A stretch of DNA of 9,123 nucleotides from Bacillota bacterium (GTDB taxonomy: Bacteria; Bacillota_C; Negativicutes; Sporomusales; Sporomusaceae). The notes below the pieces were generated by a model. That model was given only the letters and a program-made list of their open reading frames with translations. It ran no database searches and was not told the DNA's origin. This document shows positions 1 to 5,898 of this stretch, piece by piece; positions within the stretch are counted from its first letter, which is position 1; each line of letters begins with the position of its first letter. The translations under genes were made by a program, and so were the position numbers. Location: assembly GCA_023441125.1 (NCBI GenBank), contig JAEZQV010000151.1, forward strand, positions 1 to 9,123, in the 5' to 3' direction.

Positions 1-55
1 CAGTAAGCCCACCGAGGCCGGAATCAAAAATTCCGATTGGTGCGTTATCTCCCAT
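1..55 (-). CDS. murI: Glutamate racemase, N-terminal fragment (cut by left window edge)
   Basis: Glutamate racemase interconverts L- and D-glutamate in the cytoplasm and supplies D-Glu for peptidoglycan. Only the first 18 codons lie in the window, reading MGDNAPIGIFDSGLGGLT. The stretch PIGIFDSGxGGLT is the highly characteristic MurI N-terminus, and the Asp-Ser-Gly belongs to the active site. The ATG at 55-53 has a strong ribosome binding site, AGGAGGT, six bases upstream, which fixes the start. It lies 92 bp downstream of the thioesterase gene on the same strand and may be co-transcribed with it or have its own promoter. The rest of the gene is outside the window, so its integrity cannot be judged. 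Confidence 0.9.
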   Translation of the reverse strand, partial: MGDNAPIGIFDSGLGGLT

Positions 56-117
56 GCCGCCACCTCCTATCAAGTTAGTCTCTCTTGGCGCCATCTAGAA
101 TATGCAGCGGCCGAAGC

Positions 118-138
118 GCCGGCAAGCCAATTGCCGGC
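118..138. repeat. Perfect hairpin between thioesterase gene and murI
   Basis: GCCGGCAA (118-125) and TTGCCGGC (131-138) form a perfect 8-bp stem around a 5-base loop. On the minus strand the hairpin lies just after the thioesterase stop codon and before murI. No T-run follows it, so it is not a typical intrinsic terminator. It could be a weak terminator or an mRNA 3'-end stabiliser. Confidence 0.45.
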
Positions 139-147
139 AGTCACTTT

Positions 148-549
148 TCACCTGCAGGGTTTTTGCAGTTTTTCGAAGTACTTGTCCGGCAGACGAATTA
201 TTCTTCCCTGTTTATTGGTAAACGCGTTTTGAGTACGTCCGGTAGCCAGCAATACTCCATCTGCCTCGCGCAACACCTCATAAGTAAATACCATTTTCAC
301 TTTGGAAACTTCAGCCAGTTCGGCCTCAATCCGAATATAGTCGTCAAACCTGGCTGACGCCCGGTATTTACAAACCACATCGGTAATGGGGAAAACAATG
401 TCCTCTGCCATCATGTCAGTCAGCAAAATGCCAACTTGCCGCAAATACTCCACTCTGGCCATTTCGAACCAGCGAAAGTAATTAGAGTGGTGCACTACCC
501 CCATCATGTCGGTCTCAACAAATCTTACTTTTTCTCGAACTGAAATCAT
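148..549 (-). CDS. ybgC: YbgC/FadM-family acyl-CoA thioesterase (4HBT, hot-dog fold)
   Basis: A 133-residue cytoplasmic protein of the 4-hydroxybenzoyl-CoA thioesterase family. The N-terminus carries the YbgC signature: VRFVETDMMGVVHHSNYF (residues 8-25), followed by a RWFEMARVEYLR helix. Asp14 sits where the catalytic aspartate of YbgC is found. The family hydrolyses acyl-CoA thioesters (short- to long-chain, depending on member); the substrate here cannot be read from sequence. I chose the ATG at 549-547 because GGGA lies 8 bases upstream and the encoded N-terminus starts like other family members. An in-frame GTG at 591 would add 14 residues (LFFLLLRRNG...) but lies inside a terminator stem and lacks a good ribosome binding site. 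A promoter is visible at 627-656 and a terminator-like hairpin lies in the leader (581-605). murI follows 92 bp downstream. The family call is firm; the physiological role is not. Confidence 0.9.
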   Translation of the reverse strand: MISVREKVRFVETDMMGVVHHSNYFRWFEMARVEYLRQVGILLTDMMAEDIVFPITDVVCKYRASARFDDYIRIEAELAEVSKVKMVFTYEVLREADGVLLATGRTQNAFTNKQGRIIRLPDKYFEKLQKPCR

Positions 550-580
550 ATCGCTTATCCCATTCCTACGCAGTAATAAG

Positions 581-605
581 AAAAAAAGCACGCTATCAGC
601 ATGCT
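581..605 (-). terminator. Intrinsic terminator (possible attenuator) in leader of the thioesterase gene
   Basis: Read on the minus strand, AGCATGC (605-599) pairs with GCGTGCT (593-587), one G-U wobble, around a 5-base TGATA loop. It is followed immediately by a run of T (587-581) and then CTTATTA. This is a textbook intrinsic terminator. It lies downstream of the -10 box at 627-632 and upstream of the ATG at 549, so it would stop transcripts from that promoter after about 40 nt unless it is bypassed. Confidence 0.65.
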
Positions 606-626
606 GGTAGAAGAATTTACTAATAC

Positions 627-656
627 ATTGTACTCTTATTTGGGCATTATTGTCAA
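627..656 (-). promoter_or_regulatory. Sigma-A promoter for the thioesterase gene
   Basis: On the minus strand, TTGACA (656-651) is followed after 18 bp by TACAAT (632-627). The -35 is perfect and the -10 has one mismatch. The expected start of transcription is near 620, giving a leader of about 70 nt that contains the terminator-like hairpin at 581-605. Confidence 0.7.
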
Positions 657-751
657 TGGCAGATTAAGCGGTAATTGGACAAACTAGTATAAGGGGTAGC
701 ATGCAAACAACAGCACCACCTATACCAAATCAAGATAGGAGTAATATAACC

Positions 752-931
752 ATGACAATTTTTAAAGTAATCATCGACGGCAAAGAAACCGGTGGAACCC
801 TGATTGCCTCAAGTTATGAAGATGCCTACTTCGATGTAGCCAGCACATCCATTCTTACCTATGACACGGTGGTGGAGCTGGTACCGGTTGCCGGCAAAGA
901 AACTAGCGTCATGCCTCCCGCGCCTGAGTAA
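752..931 (+). CDS. Small hypothetical protein (59 aa)
   Basis: I do not recognise this family. The ORF encodes 59 residues starting MTIFKVIIDGKETGGTLIAS, with an alternating hydrophobic, beta-rich N-terminal half, an acidic-aromatic middle (SSYEDAYFDVAS) and a short proline-rich tail ending PPAPE. There is no signal peptide, membrane segment or Cys/His cluster, so it is probably a small soluble cytoplasmic protein. The ATG at 752 has AGGAG at 737-741, 10 bases upstream. An in-frame ATG at 701 (17 residues longer, preceded by AAGGGG only four bases away) is the alternative, and its extra residues look low-complexity. It is transcribed away from the thioesterase gene and lies about 135 bp upstream of the DUF2325 gene, which has its own promoter. 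Confidence 0.6.
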   Translation: MTIFKVIIDGKETGGTLIASSYEDAYFDVASTSILTYDTVVELVPVAGKETSVMPPAPE

Positions 932-957
932 GCGTGTATTTAATTTCATCGCTAATT

Positions 958-995
958 GAGAAACAATCGCATAATTAAAAAATAATTGTTATCTC
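958..995. repeat. Imperfect inverted repeat between the two small plus-strand genes
   Basis: GAGAAACAAT (958-967) and ATTGTTATCTC (985-995) are complementary apart from one bulged base, around an AT-rich 17-base loop. It could be a weak terminator of the 59-aa gene or part of the control region of the DUF2325 gene, since its right arm overlaps the Fur-like element at 980-994. Confidence 0.3.
980..994 (+). promoter_or_regulatory. Weak second Fur-box-like element upstream of -35
   Basis: AAATAATTGTTATCT matches 10 of the 14 specified positions of the Fur 7-1-7 consensus TGATAATnATTATCA. It lies just upstream of the -35 box at 999. The region is AT-rich, so a match of this quality could be chance; its position flanking a promoter with a much better downstream site is what makes it worth listing. 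Confidence 0.25.
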
Positions 996-998
996 CTA

Positions 999-1027
999 TT
1001 GACATAGGACAAAATTAACTTTATAAT
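999..1027 (+). promoter_or_regulatory. Perfect-consensus sigma-A promoter of the DUF2325 gene
   Basis: TTGACA (999-1004) and TATAAT (1022-1027) are separated by exactly 17 bp. Every position matches the sigma-70/sigma-A consensus. The predicted start of transcription is near 1034, about 33 nt before the ATG of the DUF2325 gene. So strong a promoter on a small gene usually implies repression, which fits the operator-like palindrome at 1037-1051. Confidence 0.85.
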
Positions 1028-1036
1028 CTAACTAAA

Positions 1037-1051
1037 TGAGAATTATTTTCA
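1037..1051 (+). promoter_or_regulatory. Fur-box-like operator at the transcription start
   Basis: TGAGAATTATTTTCA is a 7-1-7 inverted repeat matching 12 of 14 specified positions of the Fur consensus TGATAATnATTATCA. It lies at about +4 to +18 relative to the predicted start, where a bound repressor would block RNA polymerase. PerR and Zur boxes are related in sequence, so the metal or peroxide specificity is not certain. Confidence 0.55.
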
Positions 1052-1066
1052 ATTGGAGTGAGTATT

Positions 1067-1351
1067 ATGTCAGTATTTATTGTTGGTGCCGATGACTTAG
1101 GCAATATCCCCTCCAACCTAACGAAGGCCGGTGTCAAATCCATGAAACATTTTAAGGGGCGCAAGCGGGTATCTGAAGATATCCAAATACCGTCAAACAC
1201 TGACTTAATCCTGGTATTTTCTGATTACATATCACATAATATCGCCGAGATAATTAAGCGCAAAGCAAAAGAAGCTTCCTTGCCTGTTGTATTCTCCAAA
1301 CGCTCCTGGAGTCATTTACGAGAAAAAATTCAGCCTTTCATCATGAACTGA
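1067..1351 (+). CDS. DUF2325 domain protein
   Basis: A 94-residue protein that fits the DUF2325 family from end to end. It opens with MSVFIVGADDLGNIP, a Rossmann-like beta strand and loop. A basic GRKR follows at residues 31-34, then hydrophobic DLILVFSDYISHN, and it closes with PVVFSKRSWSHL. The biochemical function of the family is not established. I chose the ATG at 1067 over the GTG at 1058 because GGAG (1055-1058) is spaced 8 bases from it and the GTG falls inside that ribosome binding site. It has its own perfect promoter and a Fur-box-like operator, and is followed by a hairpin terminator, so it is probably a monocistronic unit. If the operator is real, expression should rise under iron limitation (Fur) or peroxide (PerR). 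There are no transmembrane segments. Confidence 0.85.
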   Translation: MSVFIVGADDLGNIPSNLTKAGVKSMKHFKGRKRVSEDIQIPSNTDLILVFSDYISHNIAEIIKRKAKEASLPVVFSKRSWSHLREKIQPFIMN

Positions 1352-1361
1352 CCGCAGAAAG

Positions 1362-1393
1362 AACCCCTTGCCAAGCTGCAAGGGGTTGTCAAT
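1362..1393 (+). terminator. Terminator hairpin after the DUF2325 gene
   Basis: AACCCCTTGC (1362-1371) and GCAAGGGGTT (1378-1387) form a perfect 10-bp stem with a 6-base loop, ten bases after the stop codon. The tail GTCAATTT is only partly T-rich, so efficiency may be moderate. Confidence 0.75.
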
Positions 1394-1559
1394 TTGGAAT
1401 GTATGCAAAACAAAAGGAGAAGAGGAAATAGCATTACAGCTATTCTTGCTCTCATGATATAATAATTATTAAAACTTGTCAATAATAATTATTTATAAGT
1501 ATTCATTTTGTCAAATCCGGTTATTGCGCTCTTAATTTTATGTCCCTCTCGCTAACCTT
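1388..1559. other. Gene-free AT-rich stretch with two AATAATTATT palindromes
   Basis: I find no convincing ORF on either strand. A purine-rich AAAAGGAGAAGAGG (about 1408-1421) looks like a strong ribosome binding site but is followed by no usable gene. Two copies of the self-complementary decamer AATAATTATT occur at 1461-1470 and 1484-1493, 23 bp apart. They resemble Fur half-site cores but may simply reflect base composition. Confidence 0.4.
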
Positions 1560-1597
1560 AACAGCACCCGGCGGGCTTCAGCCTGCCGGGTGCTGTT
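1560..1597 (-). terminator. Long GC-rich hairpin closing the PTS operon
   Basis: Bases 1560-1575 pair with 1582-1597 in a 16-bp stem with one G-U wobble around a 6-base loop (CTTCAG). It lies 21 bp beyond the stop codon of the last operon gene and between convergent transcription units, as expected for a shared bidirectional terminator. Neither side has a strong T-run, so it may act partly by blocking convergent transcription or protecting 3' ends. Confidence 0.65.
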
Positions 1598-1618
1598 CTA
1601 TGTTACGATGCAGCCGGC

Positions 1619-2875
1619 TTATTTCCAGTTCATAAGCAAATACTTTTCTGCTTCCGCGCACCATAAACCACGGTTACGGGCAGTAAGCTCAGCTAACCGG
1701 GCAAAATGCGGATTGGTTTTCCCTTTGGCGGCAAATTCATCAATGGCGGTTAGCTCCATATCGATGCCGGTGTATATCAGTTTCTTCCCGCCGGGGATTG
1801 ACGGCAAATTCAGCGTAGCCGCCGCCGCGCTGTCCAGGCCGCCAATATGGGTCACCATAACGGCAGGATTGATCAGATTCTTTTCTGTCAGCCGCAGTGA
1901 TTCGATCATATCATTGGTGTTTCCGCCGGTGGTCCCCATCACATGGGCCGAGTTGTAATGCACGTTGTAATAATTCAGCATGCCGGCAAAAGCAGTGTCG
2001 GTAGGGCCGGCAAAGAAGTTCAGGCAGCCGTCCCGGCCCAGAATTTGATCCGCCTGTTCCACAACGGCTCGTACGGGCGCGTAAACATGAACATCATCAA
2101 AACCGGTGCCGCCGGTCAGGTTTCTTAAATAGGCCGGTATATCGTCAATGCCCTTGGTATTGACAAAAACAAGGTCAATACCGGCTTTCTTGGCTTCCGC
2201 CGGCGGAAAAATAGTCTCGGCCCGCGCAATGCGGGCTTCATCCATATCGGTAACCACAATCATTCCCGGCCGGCGATCGCTGTGCAGCGCATAATCAACA
2301 GCGCCCAGCCCCATAGGACCGGCACCGGCTAAAATAGCCAGTTTGCCGCCGCGGACAATGCCCATCTTGTGTTCATACGAGCCCATGTCGGTATGGTAGC
2401 TGGCATGAAACGCGCCGATGATGCAGGACATCGGTTCAGCCAGTGACGCGTCATAATAGGCATCCCCCTCGTATTTTAGCAGGCACCCGAGTTCCATAAC
2501 CTCCTGCGGCATGATGACAAAGGTAGCTGCGCCGCCGCAATAGCGATAGGAATATCCCGGTGAAGCCATACTGCCTTTATAATTCAAGGCCGGCTGCATG
2601 GCAAACTTTTCCCCCGGCTGAAACTGCTGCTGCCATTTGGCTCCCACAGCTACAATATTGCCGGCCATTTCATGGCCGATAATAACCGGCTGCTCGGCAA
2701 CGTCTTGGGGCACGCGTTTATGATCCGGGCCAAGAATGGCGGCCTTATAGCTGGACATACAAATGCTGTCGGAAATGACCTCCACCAGAATCTCGTCGTC
2801 TTTTATCTCCGGTAAGTCAAAAGTCTCCAGACGTAAATCCTTTTTTCCATATAAGCGTACTGCACGAGTTTTCAT
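1619..2875 (-). CDS. YggP/SorE-like zinc-dependent hexitol-phosphate dehydrogenase
   Basis: A 418-residue medium-chain dehydrogenase that resembles E. coli YggP and L-sorbose-1-phosphate reductase (SorE). Catalytic-zinc ligands are visible as Cys39 (SDSICMSS), His68-Glu69 (IIGHEMAG) and Glu147 (LAEPMSC). The four-cysteine structural-zinc loop of classical alcohol dehydrogenases is absent. The nucleotide fold has GAGPMGLG (184-191), with Asp210 at the end of the second strand (VVTDMDEAR), which favours NAD(H). In this operon it should oxidise the imported hexitol phosphate; the product may be fructose-1-P rather than fructose-6-P (see findings). It is the last gene and starts 14 bp after ptsI. 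I chose ATG 2875 because its N-terminus (MKTRAVRLYGKKD) aligns with YggP as I recall it and GAGGGG precedes it. An ATG at 2893 overlaps the ptsI stop (ATGA) and is the alternative. Family firm, exact substrate inferred. Confidence 0.85.
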   Translation of the reverse strand: MKTRAVRLYGKKDLRLETFDLPEIKDDEILVEVISDSICMSSYKAAILGPDHKRVPQDVAEQPVIIGHEMAGNIVAVGAKWQQQFQPGEKFAMQPALNYKGSMASPGYSYRYCGGAATFVIMPQEVMELGCLLKYEGDAYYDASLAEPMSCIIGAFHASYHTDMGSYEHKMGIVRGGKLAILAGAGPMGLGAVDYALHSDRRPGMIVVTDMDEARIARAETIFPPAEAKKAGIDLVFVNTKGIDDIPAYLRNLTGGTGFDDVHVYAPVRAVVEQADQILGRDGCLNFFAGPTDTAFAGMLNYYNVHYNSAHVMGTTGGNTNDMIESLRLTEKNLINPAVMVTHIGGLDSAAAATLNLPSIPGGKKLIYTGIDMELTAIDEFAAKGKTNPHFARLAELTARNRGLWCAEAEKYLLMNWK

Positions 2876-2889
2876 TGCTGTTCCACCCC

Positions 2890-4608
2890 TCATTGTTCCG
2901 GTTTATAACCTGCTAAAATAGCGCTGACTTCCGCAGCCGTGGCACAGGCAAGCACCTTTTCCACCAGCTTTTCTTGCGCTAGTTTAGCCCTGTCCACCCC
3001 GGCCAAGGCTTGCCGCATTTTGGGCAGCAGCCCGGGCGACATACTCAGCTCATCAATCCCGAGACCGGCAAAGAAGGGAGCTAGGACGCTGTCGCCGCCC
3101 GCTTCCCCGCAAATACCGGTCCAAATGCCGGCGCTCTGGGCTGCCCGGGCTACCTGGGCAATCATCCCTAACACCGCCGGATGATAAGCCTGGTATAAAT
3201 GAGCGACTTCCTCATTCTCCCGGTCGACAGCCAGCGAATATTGGATAAGATCGTTAGTGCCAATACTGAAGAAATCCACTTCCCGGGCCAGTTTGTCAGC
3301 CAGCCAGGCAGCAGCCGGAATTTCAATCATCATGCCGACTTGCACGCTCCCCACTGCATAGCCCTGGCTCAGGACGGCTTGCTTGGCATCATCCAGATAT
3401 TTCTTGGCGGTTCTCAGTTCCTCCAGCGTAGCTATCATGGGAAACATTACGGCCGTCGGCCCGGCCGCCGATGCCCGCCAGATCGCCCGCAGCTGCGTCG
3501 CAAAAAGCTCGGGCTGATTAAAACACAGCCGCAAGGCCCGAACTCCTAAAAACGGATTCTTTTCTGCCGGCAGGTTTAGCGCCGGCGCTTTTTTATCCCC
3601 GCCGATATCCAAAGTGCGGATGACGGTTACCTGCGGGGCACAGGCGCGGATAACCGCGTCATACGCCGCCACCTGTTCTTCTTCTGTCGGTAATACATTC
3701 CCCATAAATAGAAACTCCGTCCGGTACAGTCCCACACCCTGGGCCTGAAAACGCTGCAGCAGGGGAATATCCGCGGGACTGCCGATATTGGCGGCCAGAG
3801 TCATGCCGCTATCGGCCGCCGGTCCTGGCATGGTTGCTGCCGTCTTATGCCCGGAGGGATTGGCGGCCAGGGCAGCAAGGTCCGCCAAGGCCAGCGGACC
3901 AAACCACCCCTGATCGCCGTCAACCTCCACGGCTTCACAGCCGGCCAGTTTTTCCCAGTCTTCCTTTTTTATCCCGACAATAGCCGGTATACCGTAAGTG
4001 CGGGCCAAAATAGCCGCATGCGAAGTTTTTCCGCCCTTGCGGACCAGAAAGGCTGCGACCCGTTCTTTCGGCAAGGAGATGGTTTGAGCCGGGGTAAGTT
4101 CTTCTGCAATAACAACCCACTCGCCCTCCGGCGGGAATTTATTATCATTTTGTTGGCCGCCGGCCAAATTCTGCATAAGCTGTTGCGCTACATCCTGAAT
4201 ATCAACAACCCGCTCCCGGAAATAGGCATCCTCCAGCGCACCTAACATCTCGGCCGCTTCAGCCGCCACTTGTTGTACCGCCTGTTCGGCCGGCAAAAAC
4301 CTTGTTTCAATACGTGACAGCATTTCGCCGGTAAAAGCCGGGTCAGTCAGCAGCAGGCGATGGGCGGCAAAAATTTGCGCCATTTCCTCGCCTTGCTCGG
4401 CCCGGACCTGTTCTTCGAACCGGCTGATGGCCTGATCAGTAAGGGTTATGGCCTTATGCAAACGCGCCAGTTGATGCTGGACCGCGTCCGCAGCTAAGAG
4501 CTTTTCATCTGCTTTGGCAACAACTGCAGCATTCGTGCGCAACAACCAGGTCTTGCCGGCGGCATAACCCGTTGAGGCGCCAATTCCCTGCCATCTTTTT
4601 TTATTCAT
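2890..4608 (-). CDS. ptsI: PTS enzyme I (phosphoenolpyruvate-protein phosphotransferase)
   Basis: Enzyme I takes phosphate from phosphoenolpyruvate and passes it to HPr in the cytoplasm. At 572 residues from the chosen start it has the normal family length. An N-terminal HPr-binding helical domain (about 20-145) is followed by the swivelling domain with GGKTSHAAILAR at 192-203, where His197 is the phosphorylated histidine. The C-terminal PEP-binding barrel shows LYRTEFLF (294-301), RTLDIGGDK (331-339), SIGTNDLIQY and GICGEAGGD with the catalytic Cys500. All key residues are present, so it should be active. The ATG at 4608 follows AGGG by 8 bases and sits 10 bp after the ptsH stop; an in-frame ATG at 4647 would overlap ptsH and add 13 unlikely residues. 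Its place within a sugar operon, rather than alone with ptsH, is noteworthy. Confidence 0.96.
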   Translation of the reverse strand: MNKKRWQGIGASTGYAAGKTWLLRTNAAVVAKADEKLLAADAVQHQLARLHKAITLTDQAISRFEEQVRAEQGEEMAQIFAAHRLLLTDPAFTGEMLSRIETRFLPAEQAVQQVAAEAAEMLGALEDAYFRERVVDIQDVAQQLMQNLAGGQQNDNKFPPEGEWVVIAEELTPAQTISLPKERVAAFLVRKGGKTSHAAILARTYGIPAIVGIKKEDWEKLAGCEAVEVDGDQGWFGPLALADLAALAANPSGHKTAATMPGPAADSGMTLAANIGSPADIPLLQRFQAQGVGLYRTEFLFMGNVLPTEEEQVAAYDAVIRACAPQVTVIRTLDIGGDKKAPALNLPAEKNPFLGVRALRLCFNQPELFATQLRAIWRASAAGPTAVMFPMIATLEELRTAKKYLDDAKQAVLSQGYAVGSVQVGMMIEIPAAAWLADKLAREVDFFSIGTNDLIQYSLAVDRENEEVAHLYQAYHPAVLGMIAQVARAAQSAGIWTGICGEAGGDSVLAPFFAGLGIDELSMSPGLLPKMRQALAGVDRAKLAQEKLVEKVLACATAAEVSAILAGYKPEQ

Positions 4609-4618
4609 ACTCTCTGCC

Positions 4619-4888
4619 CTACTCTCCCTTTGCTGCCAAATCAGCAATCAGCTTGGTAAGCGCATTCGCTGCCGCCTCGGCATCCGGGCCGTCTACCGTC
4701 AACTGAACACTGCTGCCGGCCGATAAACCCAGTGACAACACAGCCAGCATGCTTTTGCCGTCCACTTCCCGGTCAGCTTTTTTAAGCCGTATACTGCTCT
4801 GAAATTTGCTTGCTGCCTGCACCCAGAGCGTGGCCGGGCGCGCATGGAGACCGCTTTTATTATTAATCAGTAATTCACGTACAATCAT
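4619..4888 (-). CDS. ptsH: PTS phosphocarrier protein HPr
   Basis: An 89-residue phosphocarrier that relays phosphate from enzyme I to EIIA proteins. Starting at ATG 4888, the active histidine falls exactly at His15 (SGLHARPA, with Arg17) and the regulatory serine exactly at Ser46 (VDGKSMLAV). These canonical numbers support this start over the GTG at 4897, which lies within the AGGTG ribosome binding site. His15 rules out a Crh-type protein. Ser46 indicates possible control by HPr kinase/phosphorylase, hence a link to carbon catabolite repression. It starts 31 bp after the fruK-like gene and is followed after 10 bp by ptsI, the usual ptsHI order. Whether it serves the whole cell or only this hexitol system depends on whether another ptsHI exists in the genome. 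Confidence 0.96.
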   Translation of the reverse strand: MIVRELLINNKSGLHARPATLWVQAASKFQSSIRLKKADREVDGKSMLAVLSLGLSAGSSVQLTVDGPDAEAAANALTKLIADLAAKGE

Positions 4889-4919
4889 TCTTTTCACCTG
4901 CCCAATCTATTGATTATAT

Positions 4920-5882
4920 TCAAGAAGCCGCTGCGTCACTGGTAACGTGAACCTGCGTCAACAATTTTTCCACTTCTTTAACCGAACCGGCCTGCGTGCC
5001 AGGCTGAACAACCGAGGCGGTAGCCGCGGCCGTTCCCAGACGGGCACAATCCGCTAAAGACAGTCCCCGGGTCTGACCGACCACAAAACCGGCAACCATG
5101 GCATCGCCGGCTCCTACCGTGCTATTGGCGACAACAGCCGGCGGCCTGACCCGGAGCATTTCTCCTTGTTCCGCAACAATAGCTCCCTGAGAACCTAAGG
5201 TCACGATAACTTGCCGGATACCGCCGGCAAGCAAGTCGGTAATGGCGGCTTTTATTTCCGTATCGGCCGTCAAAGGCCGGCCAAGCAATTGGCCCAGTTC
5301 CTCCAAGTTTGGTTTTATCGCATAAGGAATGGCTTTAATGCCTTCCCGCAAGGCTGCGCCGCTGCTATCCAGCAGTACCCTGGCCCCTTGCGCCTTCAGC
5401 AGGGTAATCAGCCGGCCGTATACGGTAGCCGGCACACCTTGCGGTACACTGCCGGCGATGACAAACCATTGCTGCTCTGCCGCCAGTTGCTGGATAACCG
5501 TTTCCAGCTGGTTCATATTTTCATCACTGCTGTTTAAACCCGGAAAATTAATTTCCGTTACCCTGCCGTTTTGGTCATCGACAATTTTAATATTGACTCT
5601 GGCTGCACCCGCAACCTCAACAAAAAAATTATTTATCCCCTGCTTATGAAAGTATTCAAAAAAAAGCTTACTGTTATCCTGCCCCAAGAGGCCGGTAACA
5701 GCAACCGGCTGTCCGAGAGCCCGGACTACTTTGGCAACATTGATGCCTTTACCGCCCGGATCAATGCGCTGCTGACAAACCCGATTGACCTCCCCCAACT
5801 GAAAATGCGGTATATATACCGTCTGATCAAGTGCGGGATTAAGCGTAATTGTTACAATCTGCTGCTGTCCATTACTGTTCAT
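4920..5882 (-). CDS. fruK: 1-phosphofructokinase-family sugar-phosphate kinase (PfkB superfamily)
   Basis: A 320-residue cytoplasmic kinase of the PfkB/ribokinase fold, hexose-phosphate subgroup (FruK/LacC/PfkB). The N-terminus VTITLNPALDQTVYI and the substrate-site GGKGINVA (43-50) are typical of this subgroup. The ATP-site and catalytic-base motif TVGAGDAM lies at 255-262, with catalytic Asp260. Length is normal. FruK makes fructose-1,6-bisphosphate from fructose-1-phosphate; related members use fructose-6-P or tagatose-6-P, and the sequence alone does not decide. The DeoR-family neighbour and the SorE-like dehydrogenase both favour fructose-1-P. The ATG at 5882 follows GGGAGGT by 8 bases, only 16 bp from the regulator gene, so the two are probably co-transcribed and perhaps translationally linked. 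Confidence 0.88.
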   Translation of the reverse strand: MNSNGQQQIVTITLNPALDQTVYIPHFQLGEVNRVCQQRIDPGGKGINVAKVVRALGQPVAVTGLLGQDNSKLFFEYFHKQGINNFFVEVAGAARVNIKIVDDQNGRVTEINFPGLNSSDENMNQLETVIQQLAAEQQWFVIAGSVPQGVPATVYGRLITLLKAQGARVLLDSSGAALREGIKAIPYAIKPNLEELGQLLGRPLTADTEIKAAITDLLAGGIRQVIVTLGSQGAIVAEQGEMLRVRPPAVVANSTVGAGDAMVAGFVVGQTRGLSLADCARLGTAAATASVVQPGTQAGSVKEVEKLLTQVHVTSDAAAS

Positions 5883-5898
5883 AATCGACGACCTCCCG

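Noticed and set aside
1590..1958. 122-aa open frame on the plus strand starting in the operon terminator
   Set aside because: Antisense to the dehydrogenase C-terminus; composition is Ser/Ala/Pro-rich and typical of a shadow frame.
2876..2893. Longer dehydrogenase start at ATG 2893 with an ATGA overlap to the ptsI stop
   Set aside because: The overlap is attractive for coupling, but the added residues MRGGTA come from the ribosome-binding-site region GAGGGGTGGA, and the family N-terminus starts at MKTRAVRLYG.
3847..4245. 132-aa open frame on the plus strand inside ptsI
   Set aside because: It is antisense to the conserved enzyme I coding sequence, has no recognisable domain and no ribosome binding site context; a shadow frame of a GC-richer gene.
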